From contig NZ_QJRX01000007.1 in assembly GCF_003205495.1 (NCBI RefSeq), forward strand, positions 247,219-311,218: a DNA stretch of 64,000 nucleotides. Direction: 5' to 3'. Below the pieces are notes generated by a model, which worked only from the letters and a program-made list of their open reading frames with translations, did not search any database and was not told the DNA's origin. The position numbers and the translations under genes were made by a program. Positions within the stretch are counted from its first letter, which is position 1. The number at the start of each line of letters is the position of its first letter. The stretch comes from Aquipseudomonas alcaligenes (GTDB lineage Bacteria; Pseudomonadota; Gammaproteobacteria; Pseudomonadales; Pseudomonadaceae). Below are positions 21,151 through 34,646 of the stretch, piece after piece.

Positions 21151-23418
21151 TCAGAGGTTCTGGTAGCGGTTCATATCCAGCACTGCCGCCTCTGCCGGCT
21201 CGGTCTCGCGGATATAGGCGGTCAGGTCGTGGAAATGCCGCCAGAACTCGGGGTGGCTGCGGCGGATGCCCCAGCGCATCACCACCTGCTCGAAGGCCGC
21301 CTCGTCGCGCGCCTGCTCCAGCGCCGCGACAAAGGCCGGTACCTCGGCCGCCGACAGGCTGAAGATGAAATTCGGGTAGCTGGTCAGCACGCCCGGGTAG
21401 ACGGTCAGGGTATCCAGCGCCGGCTGGTAGCGCAGCGACTCGCCCATCATGAAGGCCACGTTGCTGTGCGCGCGATTGCGCAGCAGGCTGTACACCTCGC
21501 GCCGGCCATCGGCCAGCTCGACGCGCAGCAGGGTCGCCTCGGGCAGTTGTTCGATCACCCTGAGGCCACCGGCCGGACGGCCGGTCAGGCGGCTCAGCGC
21601 CTGTTCGGCATCCTCCAGCTCCGCCACCAGGCCCGGTCTGTGGCAGTCGGCGCCGCGACAACGGTTGATCGGGTCGGGCCCCGCATTCAGCGAGCCGTAG
21701 CGCGCCAGCAGGGCCTCGGCGAAGGCCCCCTTGGCGCCCTGCGGTGGCAGCCTGAGGGCGGTCGGCGAGTTCAGGTCGGCCTCGGCATAGTCCAGCCACA
21801 TCTTCAGCTTGCCGCTGTTCTGGTACCAGTCGTCCAGGTAGGCCTGGCGTGCCTGCGGCGGCATCAGGCGGAGGAAATTCAGTTCGGCGCCATTGCGGAT
21901 CAGGTCGAAGTACAGGCGCGTCTGCGCCTGGTGCGAGACGTTGCCGAACACGTCGAAGTTGACCACCAGCTGGTAATAGGTGCGCTCCAGCAACGGGAAA
22001 TCCAGCAGCCAGAGTGTCTGCGGCACAGCACCGATCAGGCCCTTGGTCACCATGGCGCTGTCGTGATGGCGGTAGATCGACAGCAGCGCATTGTCGTTGC
22101 CGGCCCACAGGTGCGACCAGCTCGGCGGCTGCGCTTCGGCGTAGGCGTTACGGCGCAGCTCCTCGTACTGGTTGCGCTTGTCGCGGTAGCTGCGCCACAG
22201 GCCCAGCAGGTCGCCGATCTCGTCGAACTGGCCGGGCATGGCCAGCAGCGGCGTGGCCTCGGCACGATACTCGGCATCGGTCAGGTAGAGGTCATGGCGC
22301 GGATCCTGGAACAGCGCCCAGAAGTTGTCGCGGATCACGTCGGTGGCGATCTGCCCGCGGCACACCGGCCCGCGGATGAAGGTGCGCACGAAGTACTCGG
22401 CGTTATCCAGCATGAACTGGTAGCGCGCCTCGGCCGGGATGGCGGCGAAGGTCTCGAAGGGGTTGGAGCGGTGCTGGGCGCCGTAGCCTGGCAGCGCGTC
22501 CACCGTCCAGTCGGAGGCGTAGAACAGCTCGCGTACCCGGGCCAGCTTCTTCGCGCTCAGCGGGTAGGTGATGTGGGTCTTGTGCCCGATAACGCCCTGG
22601 ATCGGCCACAGGCGGTAATGGAAATGCATGCCCGGGTCGTCGTTTGGACGGCGCGTGGCGATGGGGTCGATGGGCTGGCCGCTGGGCGTGCGCGAGCGCA
22701 CCAGCTGGAAGAAGTGCCCCGGCTCGCCGCCTTCGAAATACAGGTGGGCGAGGAACAGGTGCTCGAACAGCCAGCGGTTGACCAGGCTCTCGCGCGCGCC
22801 GGGCGCGTTGAGCAGGGCCTCCCACTCGGCGATCTGCCGCTGCTCGGCGGCCGAAGGTTGCAGCGCCTGCTCCTCGACCACGGCCCCCTGCTCCAGCCAG
22901 CGCTGCAGGGTGGCGTACTCGGCGTCGCTGAGCCCGCTGACGGCGAAGGGCATGCCGGCATGGGCGAACTTCTTCGCGTAGGCAGCGAACTCCTCCGGCG
23001 CCGGGCACTGGTTGTCGCGGCCGATGGACAGGTCGAGATCCGCCGGCAGCTTGGCGTTGGGTGTCAGCGGGTTGTCGCGCCCCAGCTCCAGCATGCGCGC
23101 GACCAGCGCGGCCTGGCCATCCAGCACCGAATAAAAGCCACGCGCGCGCCAGGCCGCCTCACCCCGGGCATCGAAGAACAGCCGCGTGGTGGCCTGCGCG
23201 CGGGTGCGCGTGCCGTCGTACACCGGCTGCTTGCTGGCCCCGCGCAGCACGCCCTCGGCACTGCCCAGGTTGAGCTGGCAGGGCGCATCGTAGCAGGCAT
23301 GGCAAGCCACGCACTTGGCCGTGAAGATCGGCTGGATATCACGGCTGTAGGACAGCGGTTCGGCACCGAGCCAGGGGCTGACGAGCAGGGTCAGAACGGC
23401 GAGAAAGCGGCGCGGCAT
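21151..23418 (-). CDS. cti: Fatty acid cis-trans isomerase
   Basis: A 755-residue periplasmic cytochrome-like enzyme that converts cis- to trans-unsaturated acyl chains in membrane phospholipids, a known solvent and heat response in Pseudomonas. It has a signal peptide ([20 protein letters not shown]) and a c-type haem motif CVACH (36-40) followed by further cysteines. Long conserved-looking stretches such as [18 protein letters not shown] and RNDDPG-type [14 protein letters not shown] run through the body. ATG 23418 has AAGGA upstream; the open frame runs 21 residues further without support. Divergent from metH. Confidence 0.93.
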   Translation of the reverse strand: MPRRFLAVLTLLVSPWLGAEPLSYSRDIQPIFTAKCVACHACYDAPCQLNLGSAEGVLRGASKQPVYDGTRTRAQATTRLFFDARGEAAWRARGFYSVLDGQAALVARMLELGRDNPLTPNAKLPADLDLSIGRDNQCPAPEEFAAYAKKFAHAGMPFAVSGLSDAEYATLQRWLEQGAVVEEQALQPSAAEQRQIAEWEALLNAPGARESLVNRWLFEHLFLAHLYFEGGEPGHFFQLVRSRTPSGQPIDPIATRRPNDDPGMHFHYRLWPIQGVIGHKTHITYPLSAKKLARVRELFYASDWTVDALPGYGAQHRSNPFETFAAIPAEARYQFMLDNAEYFVRTFIRGPVCRGQIATDVIRDNFWALFQDPRHDLYLTDAEYRAEATPLLAMPGQFDEIGDLLGLWRSYRDKRNQYEELRRNAYAEAQPPSWSHLWAGNDNALLSIYRHHDSAMVTKGLIGAVPQTLWLLDFPLLERTYYQLVVNFDVFGNVSHQAQTRLYFDLIRNGAELNFLRLMPPQARQAYLDDWYQNSGKLKMWLDYAEADLNSPTALRLPPQGAKGAFAEALLARYGSLNAGPDPINRCRGADCHRPGLVAELEDAEQALSRLTGRPAGGLRVIEQLPEATLLRVELADGRREVYSLLRNRAHSNVAFMMGESLRYQPALDTLTVYPGVLTSYPNFIFSLSAAEVPAFVAALEQARDEAAFEQVVMRWGIRRSHPEFWRHFHDLTAYIRETEPAEAAVLDMNRYQNL

Positions 23419-23575
23419 GGCGATGTCCTTATGCGGGGTCAGGACATTGTATGCGGCAACCCCGACGTATCGCGCCAACATGAGCCATTTTCATGCAAAT
23501 CTCCAGGCCACCGTAATTACATGCAGCTTTGCTATTATCCACGGCCTTTCTACACGCTCACCCCAGGTAGTCCCC

Positions 23576-27286
<3,711 letters not shown>

Positions 27287-27291
27287 TGAGC

Positions 27292-27313
27292 AAGGGGCGC
27301 CCAGGCGCCCCTT
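27292..27313 (+). terminator. Hairpin downstream of metH
   Basis: AAGGGGCGCC (27292-27301) pairs with GGCGCCCCTT (27304-27313) with only CA between them (realistically a 4-6 nt loop). It is followed by CTGG rather than a T-run, so it may be an mRNA-end stabiliser more than a full terminator. pnuC begins 13 bp later. Confidence 0.5.
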
Positions 27314-27325
27314 CTGGTTAACGAC

Positions 27326-27889
27326 ATGACGCCCCTCGAAATCATCGCCTCCGCCCTCGGCATCACCTCGGTCTGGCTGACCGTGCGGCAGAACCCGCTG
27401 TGCTGGCCCATCGGCCTGCTGATGGTGCTGCTCTATGCCTGGTTTTTCTTCGATGCGCGCCTGTATTCGGCGGTGTTGCTGCACGGCGTGTTCGCCGCCA
27501 TGCAGCTGTACGGCTGGTGGCAGTGGCGCCAGGGCGTGGATGACAGCGGGCGGCGACCGGTCAGTACGGCCGGTCGCAATGAGGTATGGGTCGGCCTGGG
27601 CGTCGCCCTGCTGCTCGGCCTGGCGCTGGGCCTGGCTATGACGCGGCTGACCGAGGCCGTCTACCCCTGGCCGGATGCCCTGCTGACCGCCTTCAGTCTG
27701 CTCGCCCAGCTGTGGATGGCGCTCAAGCGCTGGCAGTGCTGGCTGCTGTGGATAGTGGTCGATCTGCTCTACGTCGGCTTCTTCGCCTTCCAGCATTACT
27801 GGCTGACCGCCGCCCTGTACGGCGTGTTCACCGCCCTCGCCCTGCTCGGCCTGCGCGAATGGCGCGCCGCACGGTTGCAAGCGGCATGA
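27326..27889 (+). CDS. pnuC: Nicotinamide riboside transporter PnuC
   Basis: A 187-residue inner-membrane protein with about seven hydrophobic segments. PnuC-type motifs are ALGITSVWLTVRQNPLCWPIG and the Trp-rich QLYGWWQWRQG. PnuC takes up nicotinamide riboside, trapped inside by phosphorylation. Its stop overlaps the start of a P-loop kinase-like gene (ATGA), which fits that pairing. The gene begins 40 bp after metH. Confidence 0.92.
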   Translation: MTPLEIIASALGITSVWLTVRQNPLCWPIGLLMVLLYAWFFFDARLYSAVLLHGVFAAMQLYGWWQWRQGVDDSGRRPVSTAGRNEVWVGLGVALLLGLALGLAMTRLTEAVYPWPDALLTAFSLLAQLWMALKRWQCWLLWIVVDLLYVGFFAFQHYWLTAALYGVFTALALLGLREWRAARLQAA

Positions 27890-28407
27890 AGCTGGTAGTG
27901 CTGACCGGCCCCGAGTCGAGCGGCAAGACCTTCCTCGCCGGGCGCCTGCAACGGCACTTCGGCGGCCTGGTGGTGAGCGAGTACGTGCGCCATTTCATCG
28001 AGCAGCAAGGTCGTGACACCTGCCTGGCCGATATCCCGTCCATCGCCCGCGGCCAGCTCGAATGGGAAGACGCTGCCCGCGCCCGGGCGCCGCACCTGCT
28101 GATCCTCGACACCCACCTGCTCAGCAATATCCTCTGGAGCCACACCCTGTTCGGCGATTGCCCGGACTGGCTGGAGCCGACGCTGCTGCAGCGCCATTAC
28201 GACCTGCACCTACTGCTGTCGCCGGAGGGCGTCGAATGGCAGGCCGACGGCCAGCGCTGCCAGCCCGAGCTGGCCGAGCGCCTGCGCTTCCACCGCGACT
28301 GCCGTGCCTGGCTGCAGCGCCACGCGCGGCCCTGGGTGGAGATCGGCGGCGACTGGGCACAACGCGAGGCCCAGGCCATCGCGCAGGTCGCCCGCTTGCT
28401 CGATTGA
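27886..28407 (+). CDS. NadR-like nicotinamide riboside kinase / AAA ATPase
   Basis: A 173-residue protein with a Walker A GPESSGKT (8-15), LILDTHLLSN as a Walker B-like strand, and HLLLSPEGVEWQADGQR. These match the C-terminal ribosylnicotinamide kinase domain of NadR, here without the N-terminal adenylyltransferase and HTH domains. The start overlaps the pnuC stop by 4 nt, so uptake and phosphorylation of nicotinamide riboside are translationally coupled (inference). Confidence 0.86.
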   Translation: MKLVVLTGPESSGKTFLAGRLQRHFGGLVVSEYVRHFIEQQGRDTCLADIPSIARGQLEWEDAARARAPHLLILDTHLLSNILWSHTLFGDCPDWLEPTLLQRHYDLHLLLSPEGVEWQADGQRCQPELAERLRFHRDCRAWLQRHARPWVEIGGDWAQREAQAIAQVARLLD

Positions 28408-28458
28408 GGCCCACTCCTACACTGCTTCAGCCAACCTCGACAGAACCGCAGGCAGCCC

Positions 28459-29112
28459 ATGTCCCCCATCGCCTATGTCCGCCGCCACCCTTCTGCCGGC
28501 CTGCTGTTCGTGCAGCTGCTCGGCGTGCTGCTCTACCCCTGGATGGAGGGCACCCAGATCGGCCGCGCGCTGTTCGGCGCCTTCGGCCTGCTGGTCCTGG
28601 GCATGGCCCTGCAGGTGGTCAAGCGCAGCCCGGCGCAGACCTGGGTGGCCGGGCTGCTGGCCCTGCTGGTGGTGGGGCTGAACCTGCTCGACATGCTGCT
28701 CAACCATCCGGCGTTGGAGGCGCTGATCGCCCTGCTGGAGGCACTGTTCTACTTCTACGCAACGGCCAGCCTGATCGCCTACATGAGCGCCGACCAGCAT
28801 GCCAGCACCGATGAGCTGTACGCCGCCGGCGCCACCTTCACCGTGCTGGCCTGGGCCTTCGCCCACCTGTTCGCCTTCTGCCAGCTGCTGGTGCCGGGCA
28901 GCTTCGACGCCGCGCTCAACCCGGAAGCCACGCGAACCTGGATGGAACTGCTGTTTCTCAGCTTCACCACCCTCTCCGGCGTCGGCCTGGGCGACATCAT
29001 CCCGCTTACGCCGGTGGCCCGCTCGCTGGTGATGATCGAGGAGTTCGCCGGCGTGATGTACCTGGCGCTGGTGGTGTCACGCCTGATCGCCATGTCGGTG
29101 GCGCGGCGCTGA
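28459..29112 (+). CDS. Two-pore-type ion channel family membrane protein
   Basis: A 217-residue protein with about six hydrophobic segments. The last third has the pore layout of an Ion_trans_2 potassium channel: a helix, a re-entrant loop FLSFTTLSGVGLGDIIPL, and a final helix. The selectivity filter reads SGVGLGD where potassium channels have TVGYGD, so ion preference is uncertain. No cytoplasmic nucleotide- or NAD-binding domain is attached. It is convergent with a Crp-type regulator, 3 bp away. Confidence 0.8.
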   Translation: MSPIAYVRRHPSAGLLFVQLLGVLLYPWMEGTQIGRALFGAFGLLVLGMALQVVKRSPAQTWVAGLLALLVVGLNLLDMLLNHPALEALIALLEALFYFYATASLIAYMSADQHASTDELYAAGATFTVLAWAFAHLFAFCQLLVPGSFDAALNPEATRTWMELLFLSFTTLSGVGLGDIIPLTPVARSLVMIEEFAGVMYLALVVSRLIAMSVARR

Positions 29113-29115
29113 GCC

Positions 29116-29715
29116 TCAGCGGCGCACCAGGCCCATGCGCGCACGAATGCGCGACAGCGCCACGTTGGTGATGCCCAGGTAGCTGGCGACATGGTGCAGC
29201 GGGATGCGCGCCGCCAGGTCGCCGCGTTGCTCGAGGAAGGCCCGGTAGCGCGCCTCGGCATCCAGCATCAGCAGCTCCGCCTCGCGCTGGCTGCTACGCG
29301 CCAGCACCGCGCGAATGCCGTCGCTGAGCAGCTCCTGCACCAGCGGCAGCTCGGTCTGCCACTGGCGCAGGTTGGCGTAGCTCAGCTCCAGGACCTGGGT
29401 CGGCTCCAGGGCGAGGATGTCCACCGGGCTGGTCGTGGCGAAGGGCGGTGTGCCCCAGCCGACCCAGCTGCCCTCGCCATGGAAGGCGGCGTTGCGCTCG
29501 ACGCCCTGGGCCGAGAGGTGCGCCACGCGCACCAGGCCGCGCACGATGAACCAGACCTGCTCCACCGCCTGGCCGGCCCTGAGCAGTGGCTGCCCCGCCG
29601 CATAGTCGCGGCGCGGCAGCGTCTGCCAGCGTTCGGCCAGCAGCGGTTGGCGCTCGAGCTGGCCGAGCAGCTGCGGCGCACAGGCCAGGCAATCGTGCAG
29701 GGAATCGGTGGTCAT
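29116..29715 (-). CDS. Crp/Fnr-family transcriptional regulator
   Basis: A 199-residue regulator with an N-terminal cyclic-nucleotide-binding beta-roll (GQPLLRAGQAVEQVWFIVRGLVRV, NAAFHGEGSWVGWG). The short C-terminal helix-turn-helix is HHVASYLGITNVALSRIRARM. No Fnr-type cluster cysteines are grouped at the N-terminus (single C9 and C12 only in CLACA). It is divergent from a sterol desaturase-family gene across 71 bp and may control it. Confidence 0.85.
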   Translation of the reverse strand: MTTDSLHDCLACAPQLLGQLERQPLLAERWQTLPRRDYAAGQPLLRAGQAVEQVWFIVRGLVRVAHLSAQGVERNAAFHGEGSWVGWGTPPFATTSPVDILALEPTQVLELSYANLRQWQTELPLVQELLSDGIRAVLARSSQREAELLMLDAEARYRAFLEQRGDLAARIPLHHVASYLGITNVALSRIRARMGLVRR

Positions 29716-29786
29716 AAACCCAGGTTAATGCGGTGGCAGGTCCGGCGGGGGAAAACTGGCGACACCCTACAACGGATGACCGCCGC

Positions 29787-30668
29787 ATGCACACACTCAC
29801 CCACCTCAACTGGGCCCACCTCGGCGCCCTCCTGCTAGCCGCAGCCTGGGCCGCCCTGGCGCTGCACATGGGCTGGGGCAACCTGCTCCTGCTGCTGGGC
29901 GGCCTGTTGCTGGTCCTCGGCTGGTTCGCCCTCTGGGAATGGCGCCGGCCCTACCGCGAGGACTGGCGCGCGCAGCCCGCCGACCGTCGTCGCGACGCCC
30001 TATTCGCCCTCGCCCTGCTGGCCACCGACGCGCTGGCCGACCTGCTGATCCGCGGTCTGGTGATGCAGCTGAACGCGGCCGGTGCCGGCCCCGCCGCCAC
30101 ATTGCCGCTGTGGCTGGCGGTACCGCTGGCGGCGCTGCTCGGCGAATTCGGCGACTACTGGCTGCACCGCCTCAAGCACCGTGGCGGCTGGTTGTGGCGG
30201 GTGCACTTCGTTCATCACCGGCCCACGGCACTGAACGTGACCAACAACTTCACCACCCACCCGCTGGACCTGCTACTGCGCAAGACGGTGCATGTGCTGC
30301 CGCTCTGGCTGGCAGGCTTCGATGCGCAGGCCATCGCCCTGGCCGGGCTGTTCAGCCAGACCCAGTCCTTCGCCACCCATGCCAACACCCGCGGCACCCT
30401 GGGCTGGCTCAACTACCTGATCGGCAGCGCCGAACTGCACCGCTGGCACCACAGCGTGAACGTGGCGGAGGCACTTAACTTCGGCACCGCCCTGCCCTTG
30501 TGGGACCAGCTGTTCGGCACCTACCGCCGGCATGGCGCGCCGCAGCGGGTGGGCGTCAACGCGCCAGCGGAGCCGGACCAGCACGACGGCCTGGGCCTGC
30601 TGCTGCACCCGCTGCGGCCACGGCGGCGCCACCCCGATGCACCTGGCGCGCACGGCGAGGCGCCGTGA
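29787..30668 (+). CDS. Sterol desaturase / fatty acid hydroxylase family protein
   Basis: A 293-residue membrane protein with four or five hydrophobic segments. It carries the di-iron histidine clusters of the fatty acid hydroxylase superfamily: HRLKH, HFVHH and HRWHH, with further histidines in TTHPLD and SFATHANT. It probably hydroxylates or desaturates a lipid. The C-terminus is Pro/Arg/His-rich and probably disordered. ATG 29787 was chosen over a longer frame overlapping the divergent promoter. The neighbouring Crp-type gene may regulate it. Confidence 0.86.
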   Translation: MHTLTHLNWAHLGALLLAAAWAALALHMGWGNLLLLLGGLLLVLGWFALWEWRRPYREDWRAQPADRRRDALFALALLATDALADLLIRGLVMQLNAAGAGPAATLPLWLAVPLAALLGEFGDYWLHRLKHRGGWLWRVHFVHHRPTALNVTNNFTTHPLDLLLRKTVHVLPLWLAGFDAQAIALAGLFSQTQSFATHANTRGTLGWLNYLIGSAELHRWHHSVNVAEALNFGTALPLWDQLFGTYRRHGAPQRVGVNAPAEPDQHDGLGLLLHPLRPRRRHPDAPGAHGEAP

Positions 30669-30682
30669 TCGGGGCGGGGCGT

Positions 30683-30982
30683 TCAGATCCCCTGGCGCTT
30701 GCCGCGCAGGAACTTGATCGTGTACTCCATCTGCGGCTTGCGCGTCAGGCTGATGGCACGGCGGGTCACGGTGTCCAGGGTGATGTTCCAGAAACCGTCG
30801 CTGGGCACCTTGATGCGCGCCGGGAAGCGGTCGAAGGCGCCGCCGTGGTAGGTGTGGCGGCCGCCGTTCTTGAAGCTGCGGAAGTTGGCATCGTTCATCA
30901 GACGGATGTTGCACGGCTGCGAGCAGTGGATGACGACCGTGTCGCCCTCTTCCAGGTGCTCGCGCTGGTGGATGAATTTCAT
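30683..30982 (-). CDS. DUF1883-like small protein
   Basis: A 99-residue soluble protein with no membrane segments (MKFIHQREHLEEGDTVVIHC, MNDANFRSFKNGGRHTYHGG, GFWNITLDTV). The pattern matches DUF1883, a small all-beta domain also found fused to TIR domains elsewhere. ATG 30982 follows GGAGG by 6 nt. It is convergent with the desaturase gene. Function is unknown. Confidence 0.75.
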   Translation of the reverse strand: MKFIHQREHLEEGDTVVIHCSQPCNIRLMNDANFRSFKNGGRHTYHGGAFDRFPARIKVPSDGFWNITLDTVTRRAISLTRKPQMEYTIKFLRGKRQGI

Positions 30983-31023
30983 CGGGGCCTCCGCGAAAAG
31001 CGCGCACGATAGCACGTTGCCCG

Positions 31024-32031
31024 TCACTCGGTCGCCGCGGGCCGATGAAGGCGTCGCCAGGCCGAAGGCGACATGCCGTAAGCCTCGCGAAAGGCCTTGC
31101 TAAAAGCGGCCTGATCGGCATAGCCGAGCACATCGGCGAGCAGGGTCAGCGGCATGCTGGAAGCCTGCACCTGCCAGCCGGCCAGGTCCATCTTCACCCG
31201 ATGCACCAGCGGCTTAAAGCTCAGGCCCTCGACCGCCAGGCGACGCTGCAGCGTGCGCGGATGCAGGCCGAGCAGCTCGGCGATATGCCCCAGCGAGTGC
31301 TGGCGCATGCCCAGGGTCTGTACGATCAGGCTACGTACCTGCAGCTCCAGGCTGTCCTGCAGCCCGTCCAGCCGCTCGCGCAGGTAACCGGCATCCGCGC
31401 CACCGAGGGCGCACACCGGACGCCGCAGGATCGCCGCGTCATACACCAGGCCATCGAACTCCTGATCGAAGCGCACCTCGCAGCCCAGGTGCTGGCGGTA
31501 GCGCGCCGGCGGCGCCACCGGACTGTGGCTGAACTCCACCCGCAGCGGGCGCAGGTCGGCACCGCCCATGGCACGCACCAGCCGCGCGCAGGCGGCAATG
31601 GCCATCTCGCGGTACTGCTGGGCACCCTCCACGGCAAAGAAGTGCTCGATGCGCCTTACCTGCACGCGCCCGTCCAGCGGCAGCAGGCGCCAGTGCTCGG
31701 CCTTGTTGTGCAGCGCCAGGTAGCGCTGGGCGGCGAGAAAGGCCGCCTGCAGATCCGGCTCGCCCGCCAGCAGACGCCCGAGCAGGCCGAGCATCTCCAC
31801 GCCCTGGTGGCGTGCCACGCGCAGGCCCAGGTCGGGGCAGCGCAGGCGCACGGCCGCCTCGTGCAGCAGGCGGGTCAGTTGCTCGATGCCGATCAGGCAG
31901 TCGCCGTCGTCCAGCGCCGCGCGGTTGAGGCCGACGCCGGCGAGCAGCGCTTCGAGATCACCGCCCAGGCTCGCCACCTCGGCCGGCAGGCCGGTGAGCG
32001 CCGCGCTGCGCACTTCGTAGCGAATGGTCAT
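31024..32031 (-). CDS. AraC-family regulator with Arabinose_bd N-terminal domain
   Basis: A 335-residue regulator of the type that senses amino acids or small acids in Pseudomonas (OruR/ArgR-like layout). The N-terminal effector domain runs to about residue 200 (CPDLGLRVARHQGVEMLGLLG). The C-terminal AraC DNA-binding domain has IAELLGLHPRTLQRRLAVEG and LADVLGYADQAAFSKAFREAYG. It is divergent from the amidohydrolase at 32145 across 113 bp and is its likely regulator (inference from position). Confidence 0.88.
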   Translation of the reverse strand: MTIRYEVRSAALTGLPAEVASLGGDLEALLAGVGLNRAALDDGDCLIGIEQLTRLLHEAAVRLRCPDLGLRVARHQGVEMLGLLGRLLAGEPDLQAAFLAAQRYLALHNKAEHWRLLPLDGRVQVRRIEHFFAVEGAQQYREMAIAACARLVRAMGGADLRPLRVEFSHSPVAPPARYRQHLGCEVRFDQEFDGLVYDAAILRRPVCALGGADAGYLRERLDGLQDSLELQVRSLIVQTLGMRQHSLGHIAELLGLHPRTLQRRLAVEGLSFKPLVHRVKMDLAGWQVQASSMPLTLLADVLGYADQAAFSKAFREAYGMSPSAWRRLHRPAATE

Positions 32032-32144
32032 GTTCAGCCTCCGCCGTTTCGAGTCGACAATGCCGCGACTGTCGTGTCATGACAAGTCAGCCGCCGATTC
32101 CACGCCTACTCTCGAAGCACAACAAGAACACACCGAGGTGATCC

Positions 32145-33884
32145 ATGGCTCAGTACGACCTGATCCTGCAGGGCGGCCGCTATTTCGACGGCAGTTGCAC
32201 GCCCTCCGCCATCCGCAGCCTGGCCATCAAGGACGGACGCATCGCCCTGGTCAGTGCCGAGCCGCTCGACCCGACCCTGGCCGCGCAGGTGATCGACGCA
32301 CAGGGCAAGTGGATCACCCCGGGCTTTCTCGACACCCACACCCACTACGACGCCGAGCTGATCGTCGCGCCCAGCCTCAGCGAGTCGGTGCGCCACGGCG
32401 TGACCACGGTGCTGGTCGGCAGTTGCTCGCTGAGCATGGTGTGCAGCGAGGCCGAGGACGCCTCGGATATCTTCACCCGGGTGGAAACGGTGCCGCGCGA
32501 GAAGGTGTTGCCGATCTTGCGTCAGCACAAGAGCTGGAGCAGCCCCGCACAGTGGCGGGCGTTCGTCGACCGCCATCCGCTGGGCCCCAACCTGATCAGT
32601 TTCCTCGGCCACAGCGACCTGCGCGTGGCGGTGATGGGCCTGCATCGCGCCACCGACCGCCAGGTGACGCCGAGCGAAGCCGAGCTGCAGCGCATGGAAG
32701 CGCTGCTGGAGGAGGCGCTGGATTGCGGCTTCCTCGGCCTGTCCACCATGTGCCTGAAGTGGGACAAGATCGACGGCGACCGCGAATGGTCGAAGAGCCT
32801 GCCCAGCACCTACGCGCGCTGGCGCGAGGTGCGCCGCCTCAACCGCCTGCTGCGCCGGCGCGGGCGCGTACACCAGGGTGCGCCAAACGCCGCCAACCCG
32901 CTGCAGATCACCCAGTACATCGGCGAAGCCATCGGCCTGCTGCGCAAGCCGCTGAAGACCACCCTGATCTCCCTGCTCGACCTCAAGGGCAACCGCAGCC
33001 TGGCACTGCTGGCGCGCTTCTCCGCCTGGCTGACCAACCGCCTGGGCGGCGACTTCCGCTGGCAGCTGCTGCCCACACCCTTTGCCATCTATGCCGATGG
33101 CATGGACATCGTGCTGTTCGAGGAATTCGGCGCCGGCGAAATGGCCCTCGACGTCAAGGACCAGCTCGAACGCAACCAGCTGCTGCAGGACGAGCAGTAC
33201 CGCCGCACCTTCCGCCGCTTCTACGCCGACAAGCTGTCGCCACGGGTATGGCAGCGCGACTTCGGCGACGCGGTGATCCTCGGCTGCCCGGACGCCTCGC
33301 TGGTCGGCCGCAACTTCGCCGAGGTGGCACGCGAGCGCGGCCTGCACGTGGTCGACCTGTTCCTCGACATGGTGGTGCAGTACGGCCGCCAGCTGCGCTG
33401 GTTCACCGTGATCGGCAACCACCGCCAGGACAAGCTGCGCGAGATGGTGCGCAGCCCCAACACCCTGATCACCTTCTCCGATGCCGGCGCGCATATCCGC
33501 AACATGGCCTTCTACAACCTGCCGCTGCGCTTCCTCAAGCTGGTGCAGGACAGCCACGACGAGGGCCGCCCGGTGATGAGCCTGGAGCAGGCGGTGCATC
33601 GCCTGACCGGCGAGCAGGCCGACTGGCTGGGCATCGAGGCCGGCTACATCCGCGTTGGCGACCGCGCCGACCTGGTGGTGCTCGACCCCGCCGGCCTGCG
33701 CCAGAACCTGGAACAGGAGCACTGGGACGAGATGCAGGGCTTCGGCATCCCGCGCATGGTCTGCCGCAACCCCGGCTGCGTCAGCCATGTGCTGATCAAC
33801 GGCAAGCTGGCGGTGGATGACGAGCAGATTGCGCCGGAGCTGGGACGGCAGACCGGCTTCGGCCAGTTTCTCGCGGCACATTGA
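32145..33884 (+). CDS. Amidohydrolase, N-acyl-D-amino-acid deacylase type
   Basis: A 579-residue protein of the D-aminoacylase / dihydroorotase-like amidohydrolase family. The metal-binding start is TPGFLDTHTHYDAELI, followed by HGVTTVLVGSCSLSMV. LGHSDLR carries a His, and the late catalytic Asp is in TFSDAGAHIRNMAFYN. The end GDRADLVVLDP is typical. It probably hydrolyses an N-acylated amino acid or related amide; the substrate is not determined. Insertions around residues 230-330 make it longer than the classical 480-residue enzymes. It is divergent from an AraC-type regulator. Confidence 0.86.
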   Translation: MAQYDLILQGGRYFDGSCTPSAIRSLAIKDGRIALVSAEPLDPTLAAQVIDAQGKWITPGFLDTHTHYDAELIVAPSLSESVRHGVTTVLVGSCSLSMVCSEAEDASDIFTRVETVPREKVLPILRQHKSWSSPAQWRAFVDRHPLGPNLISFLGHSDLRVAVMGLHRATDRQVTPSEAELQRMEALLEEALDCGFLGLSTMCLKWDKIDGDREWSKSLPSTYARWREVRRLNRLLRRRGRVHQGAPNAANPLQITQYIGEAIGLLRKPLKTTLISLLDLKGNRSLALLARFSAWLTNRLGGDFRWQLLPTPFAIYADGMDIVLFEEFGAGEMALDVKDQLERNQLLQDEQYRRTFRRFYADKLSPRVWQRDFGDAVILGCPDASLVGRNFAEVARERGLHVVDLFLDMVVQYGRQLRWFTVIGNHRQDKLREMVRSPNTLITFSDAGAHIRNMAFYNLPLRFLKLVQDSHDEGRPVMSLEQAVHRLTGEQADWLGIEAGYIRVGDRADLVVLDPAGLRQNLEQEHWDEMQGFGIPRMVCRNPGCVSHVLINGKLAVDDEQIAPELGRQTGFGQFLAAH

Positions 33885-34040
33885 GGCCCGCTACCAAAGC
33901 TTGACGCTTGTCCGCCCCAACCAGGAGGGGCCGCGTCCGTCAGCGGAGCCAGCACCGCCCTGCTGGCCTGCTGCTAGGCTGCTCCTGCAGAGGCAACATC
34001 CACATGCCGTGTCGCCGGCCATCAAGCAAGGAGCCATCCA

Positions 34041-34643
34041 ATGAGCACAAGCCGCACACTCTGCCTTTCCCTCGCCACAGCCCTGCTGCTCGGCTGCCAG
34101 AGCAATGCAGATGACGACCTGGCCACCGACTACCAGCGCACCGACGCCTACGCCGAGGGCGTGCCGGGCGGCGCCGTGCTCGAGACCGAGGAGCTGCTGG
34201 CCAGCGTCAGCGCCGTCGACCCGGCCAAGCGCACCTTCACCCTGCGCGACGACCTGGGCAACCAGCGCACCCTGGTCGCCCCCGAGCAGATGCAGAACTT
34301 CGACCAGCTCAAGGTCGGCGACAGGGTCAAGGCGGTGATCGCCCAGGAGCGCATCGTTTACCTGCGCCAGCCGGGCGAGCCGGCCGAGGACGGCGCCGCC
34401 GGCATGCTGGCCACCGCCCCGCTGGGCGACAAGCCGGGCATGCTGGCCGCCGAAACCGTGGAGATCACCGCGCTGGTCAAGGGCATGGACACCACCCTGC
34501 GCACCGCCACGCTGCAGCTGCCCGACGGCAGCGAGCGTACCATCAAGGTCCGCCCGGACGTCGAAATGAAGACCGAGTACCTCGGGCGCCAGGTGGTGCT
34601 GCGTGTCACCACCGCCGTGGCCATCAGCGTGCAGCCGCAGTAA
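34041..34643 (+). CDS. Lipoprotein of unknown function
   Basis: A 200-residue protein with a lipoprotein signal (MSTSRTLCLSLATALLLGC, Cys at 19). The next residues QSN give no inner-membrane retention signal, so an outer membrane location is likely. The mature part has two similar beta-rich segments (TFTLRDDLGNQRTL and TATLQLPDGSERTIKV), each followed by a hydrophobic VKAVI/VVLRV strand, suggesting an internal duplication. AAGGAG lies before ATG 34041. A cupin gene follows by 3 nt. Confidence 0.8.
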   Translation: MSTSRTLCLSLATALLLGCQSNADDDLATDYQRTDAYAEGVPGGAVLETEELLASVSAVDPAKRTFTLRDDLGNQRTLVAPEQMQNFDQLKVGDRVKAVIAQERIVYLRQPGEPAEDGAAGMLATAPLGDKPGMLAAETVEITALVKGMDTTLRTATLQLPDGSERTIKVRPDVEMKTEYLGRQVVLRVTTAVAISVQPQ

Positions 34644-34646
34644 GCC

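Noticed and set aside
23419..23575. Cobalamin riboswitch before metH
   Set aside because: No B12-box-like sequence was seen, and the spacer is only 157 bp including the divergent cti start.
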